Positions 17,121 through 23,929 of a stretch of DNA of 40,765 nt are shown here, in pieces. The stretch spans positions 1 through 40,765 of the forward strand of contig CAISZI010000008.1 of NCBI GenBank assembly GCA_903889905.1, given 5' to 3'. This DNA comes from Candidatus Wirthbacteria bacterium. GTDB taxonomy: Bacteria; Patescibacteriota; CG2-30-54-11. A model generated the notes under the pieces. That model was not told where the DNA came from and did not search any database. It worked only from the letters and a program-made list of their open reading frames with translations. How positions within the stretch are numbered: the stretch's first letter is position 1; the number at the start of each line of letters is the position of its first letter. The translations under genes and the position numbers were made by a program.

Positions 17121-18110
17121 ATGTCCCTCCTCACCTTCCGTGAAGCCCTCCGCAATGCCTTGATCGAAGAAATGGACCGCGACCCGACCGTCTTGCTGAT
17201 GGGCGAAGAAGTCGCTGAGTACCAGGGCGCTTACAAAGTTTCACAGGGTCTGCTTGAAAAATACGGCCCCAAACGGATCATCGACACACCCATTACCGAA
17301 GCGGCCTTTACCGGCATCGCTATTGGCGCAGCCATGGCGGGGTTGCATCCGATCGTAGAATGGATGACCTTCAACTTTGGCATTCTGGCGCTGGACCAGG
17401 TGATCAACAATGCCGCCAAAATGCGGTATATGTCAGGCGGCCAGACCAGCATTCCCATTGTCATCCGCGGTCCCAACGGCCCGGCAGAATTTCTGGGTTC
17501 ACAGCATTCACAAAACCTCGCCTCGATCCTCACTCATATTCCAGGTCTCAAAGTAATTTGTCCGGCTACACCCTATGACGCCAAGGGACTACTCAAGACC
17601 GCCATCCGTGACGGCAATCCGGTCATGTTCATGGAAAGCGAACTCATGTACCAGCTGCAGGGTGAAGTGCCGGACAAAGAATATCTGATCCCGTTTGGCA
17701 AAGCTGACATCAAACGTGCTGGCCAGGACGTGACGCTGCTCGCTTATGGCCGAGAGTTGCACACCGCGCTTGCCGCGGCAGAACAACTCGCGACTCAAGG
17801 CATTGACGCCGAAGTCATTGACCTGCGCAGTCTGCGGCCACTGGACAGCGAAACCATTTTTGCCTCGGTTGCCAAAACCAATCACCTCGTGATCGTTGAC
17901 GAAAGCTGGCCAATCGCAAGTCTCGGTTCCTATATCGCGCACCTGGTGGCGCACGATTGTTTTGATCTGCTCGACGCACCGATTGAACTGGTGCAAATGG
18001 AAGACGTACCCATGCCATACAATCATGCACTTGAACTCGCGGTCCTACCTTCGATGGATAAAATCATTACCGCCGTGCAACTTTCACTTTCATCAACGCA
18101 GCAGGCATAA
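17121..18110 (+). CDS. pdhB: Pyruvate dehydrogenase E1 component, beta subunit
   Basis: The partner of PdhA in the thiamine-diphosphate-dependent E1 heterotetramer. The 329 residues include LMGEEVAEYQGAYKVSQGL near 25, the conserved DTPITEAAFTGIAIGAA near 55, and the C-terminal transketolase domain with VDESWPIASLGSYI near 259. EDVPMPYNHALE near 295 is a PDH-type signature. A repeat separates it from pdhA, yet gene order and direction remain intact. Two bases separate it from pdhC. Confidence 0.95.
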   Translation: MSLLTFREALRNALIEEMDRDPTVLLMGEEVAEYQGAYKVSQGLLEKYGPKRIIDTPITEAAFTGIAIGAAMAGLHPIVEWMTFNFGILALDQVINNAAKMRYMSGGQTSIPIVIRGPNGPAEFLGSQHSQNLASILTHIPGLKVICPATPYDAKGLLKTAIRDGNPVMFMESELMYQLQGEVPDKEYLIPFGKADIKRAGQDVTLLAYGRELHTALAAAEQLATQGIDAEVIDLRSLRPLDSETIFASVAKTNHLVIVDESWPIASLGSYIAHLVAHDCFDLLDAPIELVQMEDVPMPYNHALELAVLPSMDKIITAVQLSLSSTQQA

Positions 18111-18112
18111 CC

Positions 18113-19327
18113 ATGGCTAAACCACTCCTCATGCTCGCGCTTTCCCCCACCATGCAGCAAGGCCTGATCGCCAAATGGCTGGTGAGTGAAGGTGACACGA
18201 TCAAATCCGGCGACGTCATCATGGCTGTGGAAACCGACAAAGCCACCATGGAATATGAATCGCCCCAATCCGGCACACTGCTCAAGATTGTGGCTGCCGC
18301 CGGTTCGAGAGCCAGTGTTGGACAGCTTGTTGGCATCATCGGTACGGCGGGTGAAGACTTGACGGCAGTTCTGAAGGAGGCAACCACGCCGGCTGCTCCT
18401 GTTGCCGCAACCACCTCGGCCCCAGTGCTTGCCAAGGCCAAAAATCCCACCCCTTTAAAACGGCCCAATCTGATTTTCAGTAACCGCAAACCCGCTTCGC
18501 CACTTGCCCGCAAGCTGGCCCGTGACGCTGGCCTGAATCTGCTTGCTGTGCAAGGCAGCGGGCCTAATGGTCGTATTGTCAAACACGACGTTGAGGTGGC
18601 CATGCTGCAAGCCTCGGGACGCAAGCTTCAACCCACGCTTGACCTCACCACTTTGCCCAAGGGACACACCTTGCCCTTGAGCGAAAAACGACGCATCACC
18701 GCTGAGCGCCTGAGCCAGTCCATGTACACCGCACCGCACTACTATCTGACAATGGCTGTGGAAATCGACAATCTCCTTGCCACACGCGCTAAACTCAACC
18801 AGGACAGAACCGACAAACTGTCGCTCAATGCCTTCATCCTCAAAGTGGTTGCTGACGCATTGACTGAACATCCCACCATCAACCGCACCTGGGCCAATGA
18901 TCAACTCTATCAGTTTGACACCATCGACATTGCCTTTGCCGTGGCACTCGAGGACGGTCTGATCACGCCAGTCGTACGCGATGCCGGTAGTAAATCGATT
19001 GCACAAATCGACCAGGACATCCGAACATTGGTTGAAAAATCCCGTAACAAGACGATCACCCTGCCTGAATTTACGAATTCCACCTTTACCATTTCTAACC
19101 TGGGTTCATTCGACATCGAAGAGTTTACTGCCATCATCAACCCGCCGGGTTCGGCCATCCTGGCGATTGGCAAAGCCACCCCAACACCCGTGGTGGACAA
19201 GGACAACCAAATCATCATCCGCCAGCTGCTTAAATTAACGCTTTCCTGTGACCATCGTGTCATTGACGGTGCCGTGGGTGCTGCTTTTTTGAAAGCGCTC
19301 AAAAACCTGCTAGAGTATCCCCAGTAG
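18113..19327 (+). CDS. pdhC: Pyruvate dehydrogenase E2, dihydrolipoamide acetyltransferase
   Basis: Core of the complex; it transfers acetyl from lipoate to CoA. There is one lipoyl domain (about residues 1-80) with the modified lysine in ETDKATMEYES (Lys43). After a linker comes a peripheral subunit-binding domain (ASPLARKLARDAGLNL and GSGPNGRIVKHDV, about 125-163). The catalytic acetyltransferase domain (about 175-404) ends with the active-site motif DHRVIDGA (His381, Asp385). The 404-residue length is normal for a one-lipoyl E2. LplA, encoded at the head of the operon, is the likely modifying enzyme. Confidence 0.95.
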   Translation: MAKPLLMLALSPTMQQGLIAKWLVSEGDTIKSGDVIMAVETDKATMEYESPQSGTLLKIVAAAGSRASVGQLVGIIGTAGEDLTAVLKEATTPAAPVAATTSAPVLAKAKNPTPLKRPNLIFSNRKPASPLARKLARDAGLNLLAVQGSGPNGRIVKHDVEVAMLQASGRKLQPTLDLTTLPKGHTLPLSEKRRITAERLSQSMYTAPHYYLTMAVEIDNLLATRAKLNQDRTDKLSLNAFILKVVADALTEHPTINRTWANDQLYQFDTIDIAFAVALEDGLITPVVRDAGSKSIAQIDQDIRTLVEKSRNKTITLPEFTNSTFTISNLGSFDIEEFTAIINPPGSAILAIGKATPTPVVDKDNQIIIRQLLKLTLSCDHRVIDGAVGAAFLKALKNLLEYPQ

Positions 19328-19348
19328 AAACCCTAACAAAGGCACTTG

Positions 19349-20188
19349 ATGAACTGGCTAGTTTTGGCATTGGTCAATATTGTTTCTATTTCGATTGGCA
19401 ATTTATATCAGCGCAAAGCCATGCAAGCCGAAGACAGTGACCCGATCGGCTATGCCATCGTTTTCCAGTTTTTACTGGGTTTTGCTGTGCTGCTGTTTGC
19501 CATGGTAGTCGGGTTCAAACTTCCCCCCATTGCTACGTATCCACTCAATTTTGCCCTGAGCGCCGTGTTCTATGGCATTGGCACGCTTTGCATGTTTCAG
19601 GCCGCCAAGCTGATTGAAGCCTCGGAACTCACCATCATTGCCGCGCTGGGTTCGATGGTCACCATCATTGCATCGGTTATTGTTCTCCATGAAAATTTTT
19701 CGTTGCAACAAGCTCTCGGCGTACTGCTGATTTTTATTGCCATCATCATGGTGCAAAAAAAACGGTCGCTCAAGCTGGATCGCGGTGCCTGGTGGGGAGT
19801 GGTTGGTACCTGCCTCTTTGGACTGGCAGTAGTCAGTGACGTTTTTGTGATTAAACACTTTGATCCTGTTTCGTATGCTGTAGCCATGTGCTTCATGCCC
19901 GGTATTTTGCTGCTATGCTTGTTTCCGCGCAAAATTAAAGTTTTCAAACCGATCGTCAGTTCCGGCCGCAATCTCTTTATCTTTGTTTTTCTATACGCCA
20001 TTCAGGTCATTTCCTACTACGCCGCGCTCGGACTCGGGGCCAATGCCTCACAACTCAGCCCCATTACCCGTGCCCAAATCATACTGACCGTTCTGCTCTC
20101 GGCCATATTCCTCCGCGAACGCGACCGTCTCTGGCTCAAACTCGGCGCTGCCATCCTCACCACAGCCGGCGTACTGCTGATTACGTAA
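19349..20188 (+). CDS. EamA / drug-metabolite-transporter family permease
   Basis: A 279-residue integral membrane protein with about ten hydrophobic helices in two EamA halves (about 1-135 and 145-279). The second half ends with the usual ITRAQIILTVLLSAIFLRERD signature. I prefer the ATG at 19349, 6 bases after AAAGG, over the adjacent TTG at 19346. It sits between pdhC and lpdA in the same direction with gaps of 21 and 49 bases, so it is probably cotranscribed. Its substrate is unknown; export of a fermentation product or uptake of a cofactor precursor would both fit the context but neither is shown. Confidence 0.85.
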   Translation: MNWLVLALVNIVSISIGNLYQRKAMQAEDSDPIGYAIVFQFLLGFAVLLFAMVVGFKLPPIATYPLNFALSAVFYGIGTLCMFQAAKLIEASELTIIAALGSMVTIIASVIVLHENFSLQQALGVLLIFIAIIMVQKKRSLKLDRGAWWGVVGTCLFGLAVVSDVFVIKHFDPVSYAVAMCFMPGILLLCLFPRKIKVFKPIVSSGRNLFIFVFLYAIQVISYYAALGLGANASQLSPITRAQIILTVLLSAIFLRERDRLWLKLGAAILTTAGVLLIT

Positions 20189-20237
20189 TTCGACTTTTTG
20201 TTTGGATGTTAGTTATTTGTTATTAGGATTTATTGAT

Positions 20238-21623
20238 ATGTTTGACTATGATTTGCTCATTCTCGGTTCCGGGCCCGGCGGTTACGTCGCCGCGATCCGT
20301 GCCGCTCAACTCGGACTCAAAACCGTCATTATCGAAAAAGACAAACTCGGCGGTGTCTGCCTCAATGTCGGCTGCATTCCCTCCAAGGCGCTCATTCACC
20401 AGGCCGAAATTTTCCACGCCGGCACTGACTTGCAAAGCATGGGCATCCAGCTCGACCAATCCAAATTTGACTATGTAAATGTCTTCAACAAATCCCGCCT
20501 CGCCGCCACACGACTTTCCAAAGGGGTGGAATTCCTGATGAAAAAAAACCAGATCGACGTCATCAGCGGCACCGGCGTTCTCACCAACCCCAATCAAGTC
20601 ACGGTTAACGGAGAACGTAATATCACGGCAAAAAATATCATTATCGCCACAGGTTCGAGGCCGCGTATCTTGCCCGGTTTTGAATTTGACGGCAGCCATG
20701 TTTTGTCCTCCACCGATGCCCTGATGCTGCAAAAACTGCCGGCCAAGCTGCTGATCATCGGTAGTGGCGCCATCGGCCTGGAATTCGCCCACATCTTCAA
20801 TGCCTTTGGCGTGAGCATCACAGTCGTAGAAGTGATGGATCAGATTCTGCCCATTGAGGACGCAGAAACGGTCGCCGTACTGCGTAAGTCATTTGAGCGC
20901 CGCGGTATGACATTTCTTACCTCGACCAAAGCGCTCAAGTATGAATCAAGCAGCGGCAAGCTGACCGTGACACTGGAAGCAGCCGACAAAACCACCTCGA
21001 CGCTGGAAGTCGACCAGATTCTGGTCGCCGTCGGACGCACCACCAATACGGAAAGCATTGGACTGGAAACGCTTGGCATCAAAACCGAACGTGGCTTTGT
21101 CATGGTCACTGACTATTTCCAAACCACCATACCCGGCATCTACGCCATCGGCGACATCGTGCCGCTGCCGCAACTCGCGCATGTGGCTTCCAAAGCCGGC
21201 GAAATTGCCGTAGAACATATTGCCGGGCTCAAACCCGAGACACATATTCGTCCCGACCTGATCCCCAGCGCTGTCTATACCGAACCTCAAATCGGCAGTT
21301 TTGGTCCCACCGAAGCCAAGTTGCAGCAAAGCGGCAGAACCTATGCCAAAGCAACTTTCCCCTTCCGCGGCGTGGGCAAAGCCGTGGCTGTGGAACAAAG
21401 CGAAGGTCTGGTCAAAGTCCTCTATGATCCCAAAACCAAAGAAATCCTCGCCGCCCACCTGGTCGGTTCCGAAGCCACCGAAGTCGTCCACGAAATCCTG
21501 CTTGCCAAGAAAACCGAGCTGCTGCCCGAAGACATTGCCAGCATGATGCATGCCCATCCGACACTTTCGGAAGTAGTCATGGAAACCATGCGCGCGGTGG
21601 AAGGGTGGGCGATTCATGCATGA
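20238..21623 (+). CDS. lpdA: Dihydrolipoamide dehydrogenase (E3)
   Basis: Reoxidises the dihydrolipoyl arm of E2 and passes electrons through FAD to NAD. The 461 residues contain the FAD motif GSGPGG (11-16) and the redox disulfide GGVCLNVGCIPSK (Cys41, Cys46). The NAD site is LIIGSGAIGLEF near 175, and the C-terminal dimer motif HAHPTLSE supplies His440 and Glu445. A TTG-initiated frame from 20202 would add 12 residues. The ATG at 20238, with AGGA about 9 bases upstream and the canonical N-terminal DYDLLILGSG, is better. It is the last gene of the lplA-pdh operon. Confidence 0.96.
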   Translation: MFDYDLLILGSGPGGYVAAIRAAQLGLKTVIIEKDKLGGVCLNVGCIPSKALIHQAEIFHAGTDLQSMGIQLDQSKFDYVNVFNKSRLAATRLSKGVEFLMKKNQIDVISGTGVLTNPNQVTVNGERNITAKNIIIATGSRPRILPGFEFDGSHVLSSTDALMLQKLPAKLLIIGSGAIGLEFAHIFNAFGVSITVVEVMDQILPIEDAETVAVLRKSFERRGMTFLTSTKALKYESSSGKLTVTLEAADKTTSTLEVDQILVAVGRTTNTESIGLETLGIKTERGFVMVTDYFQTTIPGIYAIGDIVPLPQLAHVASKAGEIAVEHIAGLKPETHIRPDLIPSAVYTEPQIGSFGPTEAKLQQSGRTYAKATFPFRGVGKAVAVEQSEGLVKVLYDPKTKEILAAHLVGSEATEVVHEILLAKKTELLPEDIASMMHAHPTLSEVVMETMRAVEGWAIHA

Positions 21624-21633
21624 TCTCTTCTTC

Positions 21634-21705
21634 TCCTCCCCTTGGGGGAAGGATGCAAGGAGAGGGGAATCCCCTCTCTCTAACTCTCCCCCTTGGGGGA
21701 GAGGA
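21634..21705. repeat. CTCTCCCC-family foldback element
   Basis: Three nested palindromes follow lpdA: a CTCCCCTTGGGGGAA arm pair, GAGAGGGGAATCCCCTCTC (21660-21678), and CTCTCCCCCTTGGGGGAGAG. The arrangement parallels the copy at 16991-17102. It may also serve as a transcript-end structure for the PDH operon, though no T-tract follows. Confidence 0.8.
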
Positions 21706-21757
21706 TCAGTGGTAACTCATTTTTCCGCACTATCTTTTATTTCCTCTCCGCATTCTC

Positions 21758-21763
21758 TATAAT
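21758..21763 (+). promoter_or_regulatory. -10 element (TATAAT)
   Basis: A perfect TATAAT lies 32 bases before the ATG of the 180-residue membrane protein gene. The -35 region is weak, so this is tentative. Confidence 0.4.
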
Positions 21764-21795
21764 CATTGTGTCTACCTACTTTGGAGTCAAAACCA

Positions 21796-22338
21796 ATGAG
21801 TCAAGAAAAAGTAGCAGCGCGCTCGACGTTTGTCACGCCCGCAGCGCTGCGAGTTTATGGCGCGATGCTCGCCATCACAGGTTGCCTGCTGATACCCATG
21901 TTCGGGTTTAGCCAAAACGTAACAGGGACTCTGGTCAACTTCATCCTCTTCACCACCGCCATGACCGTTGGCATCGAAAGTGCCTGCATCGCCGGTTCCT
22001 TCTCGGCCACCAGCGCACTCGTCAAAGGCGTCCTGTTTGGACCCTTCACCGCCGCACTCGCGCCCATGATTCCCTTCATCATTGCCGGTAACGCGATCAT
22101 GGTCGTCGGCTATGCCATTGGCAAAAAAATCCACCCGCTCGTGGGTATTGCCGCCGGCGCCCTGATCAAATTCGCCTTTTTGTACCTGACTTCGACTGAA
22201 GTGGTAGCCAAACACGTCAAATTGCCTGCCGCTATCCTGAGTGCCATGAGTTGGCCGCAGCTGCTCACCGCCTGTGTCGGTGGTCTGCTCGCCTACCTCG
22301 CTGTCACCGGCGTCAAAGCCGCCCGTAAATCCGCGTAA
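21796..22338 (+). CDS. ECF-transporter S-component-like integral membrane protein
   Basis: A 180-residue protein with about five or six hydrophobic segments, from residue 18 to 172. The small size, alanine/glycine-rich helices and the stretch LFGPFTAALAPMIPFIIAGNAIMVVG resemble substrate-binding S components of ECF vitamin or cofactor transporters, and related membrane proteins often misnamed iron hydrogenase. The ATG at 21796 has GGAG 9 bases upstream; an in-frame ATG at 21766 is less likely. No ECF ATPase or T component is in this window. The substrate is unknown, and the family call is at the level of resemblance only. Confidence 0.5.
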   Translation: MSQEKVAARSTFVTPAALRVYGAMLAITGCLLIPMFGFSQNVTGTLVNFILFTTAMTVGIESACIAGSFSATSALVKGVLFGPFTAALAPMIPFIIAGNAIMVVGYAIGKKIHPLVGIAAGALIKFAFLYLTSTEVVAKHVKLPAAILSAMSWPQLLTACVGGLLAYLAVTGVKAARKSA

Positions 22339-22362
22339 TCTGCGACCAGATCTATCTTTCCC

Positions 22363-22387
22363 GTAGGGGCGTATCGCATACGCCCCT
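22363..22387. repeat. GTAGGGGC-family palindrome
   Basis: AGGGGCGTAT and ATACGCCCCT pair perfectly around CGC. The core differs from the copy at 2425 but is internally complementary. Confidence 0.8.
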
Positions 22388-22409
22388 TTCTTTTGTCCAA
22401 AAATCCACC

Positions 22410-22470
22410 GTAGGGGCAAGTCTTGCACCTGCCCTATTTGATGCAAGGCGACCGCAAGGGTCGCCCCTAC
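22410..22470. repeat. Composite GTAGGGGC-family element
   Basis: The 61-base unit has perfect terminal inverted repeats, GTAGGGGC (22410-22417) and GCCCCTAC (22463-22470). Inside are two further near-palindromes, one around CAAGTCTTGCACCTG and one around CGACCGCAAGGGTCG. The second matches the fragment at 5-29. It lies 23 bases after the copy at 22363. Confidence 0.8.
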
Positions 22471-22496
22471 AAAAAAATAAGATCTGTCTCATGTTT

Positions 22497-22520
22497 CCAT
22501 CCCTTTAATTAAAGGGATGG
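22497..22520. repeat. Perfect 24-base palindrome
   Basis: CCATCCCTTTAA and TTAAAGGGATGG are perfect inverted copies with no loop. It lies 14 bases beyond the stop of the leftward 83-residue gene. No T-tract follows on either strand, so a terminator role is uncertain. Confidence 0.6.
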
Positions 22521-22534
22521 ACTAAGGGAGAGTT

Positions 22535-22786
22535 CTACAGCTCCATCTCCACCAACTTTGCCTTGACGCGTGGTATCTTCCCAATCCGCTCTTCCAAACT
22601 CTTGATTTCCTGCGGAGTCCCAGTCAGTTCCAAAATGACCGTCCCATAATCCGCACAATTTTCACCGGTTTCATGCAGTCCAAGCCGTGTTTTGATGAAA
22701 CAACCAGCCTCGGACAAAATCCCCTGCAGTTCCTGTGCTGTTTCCCGGCGTTGCTCCAGCATGACGATCAAGATGGATTTGTGCAT
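22535..22786 (-). CDS. TM1266-like small ACT/ferredoxin-fold protein (putative iron-only hydrogenase system regulator)
   Basis: The 83 residues fit the beta-alpha-beta-beta-alpha-beta pattern of the TM1266/ACT-like family. A long first helix RRETAQELQGILSEAG leads to IKTRLGLHE, then TVILELTGTPQEIKSLEERIGKIPRVKAK. The pattern of a glycine-leucine pair after the first helix and a closing G-x-I/L-P-x-V-K motif matches TM1266. Members are often called iron-only hydrogenase regulators because they cluster with hydrogenase maturation genes; none is seen here. AAAGG precedes the ATG, and a weak promoter (TTGCCA, 18 bases, TAGATT) is visible upstream. It is transcribed away from ldhA. Confidence 0.6.
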   Translation of the reverse strand: MHKSILIVMLEQRRETAQELQGILSEAGCFIKTRLGLHETGENCADYGTVILELTGTPQEIKSLEERIGKIPRVKAKLVEMEL

Positions 22787-22833
22787 GTTCGCCTTTCGTA
22801 TGAATAGTGACTTAATCTAACCCTGTTTGCTAT

Positions 22834-22860
22834 GCCTTGGCAAGCAACTTAAACCAAGGC
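22834..22860. promoter_or_regulatory. Inverted repeat, possible operator, between the TM1266-like gene and ldhA
   Basis: GCCTTGG (22834-22840) and CCAAGGC (22854-22860) are perfect inverted copies 13 bases apart. The left arm overlaps the possible -35 of the leftward gene, and the right arm ends 4 bases before the -35 of ldhA. This is a suitable position for a shared operator. It does not match the Rex consensus. Confidence 0.4.
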
Positions 22861-22863
22861 CAT

Positions 22864-22891
22864 TTGTCAGGCTGGTTAAATAAGATATAAT
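22864..22891 (+). promoter_or_regulatory. Sigma-70-type promoter for ldhA
   Basis: TTGTCA (22864-22869) and a perfect TATAAT (22886-22891) are spaced 16 bases apart, 39 bases before the ldhA ATG. Confidence 0.7.
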
Positions 22892-22930
22892 AGATATTAG
22901 TTAACCATCATCAAAAACAAAGGAATCCCC

Positions 22931-23929
22931 ATGCAAATCGCTTTTTTTGAAGTCAAAACCCTGGAAAAACGCAAAATCATCAAAGCACTGGGTAGTGGCA
23001 ACACGTTAAGTTTTTTCAAAGAACCATTAACCATCAAAAATGTTGATAAGGCCAAAGACGCCGATGTCGTATCAATATTTATCTACTCCAAAATCACTGC
23101 TGATGTCATCAAAGCCATTCCGAATCTCAAACTGATTACCACTCGCTCCACGGGTTTTGACCACATCGATCTGGCCACGGCCAAAGCAAAAAAAATTATC
23201 GTCTGCAATGTTCCCACCTATGGCGACAATACCGTGGCTGAGCATACTTTTGCCCTGATTCTGGCCCTGTCGCGCAATGTCCACAAATCTTATGTGCGCA
23301 CCATGCGCAATGACTACAGCATTGAAGGCCTGATCGGCTTTGACCTCAAGGGCAAAACCATTGGCGTGATCGGGACGGGTAAAATCGGCATGCATGTCAT
23401 CAAAATCGCCCGCGGTTTTGGCATGAACGTATTGGCCTTTGACGTGCGTCAGGATAAATTCCTGAGCGAAGTGCTGGACTTTACCTATGTCTCGCTCGAA
23501 CATCTGCTCAAAAATGCCAATATCATTAGCTTGCATGCGCCGTATAACGAACACACTCATCATCTGATCAACAAAGACAACACCAAGCTGATCAAAAAGG
23601 GAGCACTCCTGATCAACACTTCTCGCGGCGGACTCGTGGATACCAACGCCCTGCTGGATGCTTTGGATGACGGCACCCTTTCTGGCGCTGGACTCGATGT
23701 GCTCGAAGGCGAACAGCTGATCAAGGAAGAAAAACAACTGCTCCATGACCCCACCAAAATGAACGCCATGGGTGAAATGCTGCGCGATCATTTGCTACTC
23801 TCGCATGACAACGTCGTGTTCACACCGCACATTGCCTTCTACAGCCAGGAAGCGCTGGAACGAATTCTGGAAACGACACTCGACAATATGCAAAACTTTT
23901 TCAATAACAAAACTATCAATCAGGTCTAG
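22931..23929 (+). CDS. ldhA: D-lactate dehydrogenase (D-2-hydroxyacid dehydrogenase family)
   Basis: Predicted to reduce pyruvate to D-lactate with NADH and so regenerate NAD in fermentation. The 332 residues show the NAD motif GVIGTGKIG (145-153), with Asp171 in AFDVR selecting NAD over NADP. The catalytic residues are Arg232 in NTSRGG, Glu259 in LDVLEGE, and His300 in TPHIAFYS. AAAGGA lies 6 bases before the ATG. The stop TAG shares a CTAG tetranucleotide with the stop of the converging Wzy-like gene. Other D-2-hydroxyacids are possible, but the LDVLEGE and PHIAFYS context favours lactate. Confidence 0.85.
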   Translation: MQIAFFEVKTLEKRKIIKALGSGNTLSFFKEPLTIKNVDKAKDADVVSIFIYSKITADVIKAIPNLKLITTRSTGFDHIDLATAKAKKIIVCNVPTYGDNTVAEHTFALILALSRNVHKSYVRTMRNDYSIEGLIGFDLKGKTIGVIGTGKIGMHVIKIARGFGMNVLAFDVRQDKFLSEVLDFTYVSLEHLLKNANIISLHAPYNEHTHHLINKDNTKLIKKGALLINTSRGGLVDTNALLDALDDGTLSGAGLDVLEGEQLIKEEKQLLHDPTKMNAMGEMLRDHLLLSHDNVVFTPHIAFYSQEALERILETTLDNMQNFFNNKTINQV

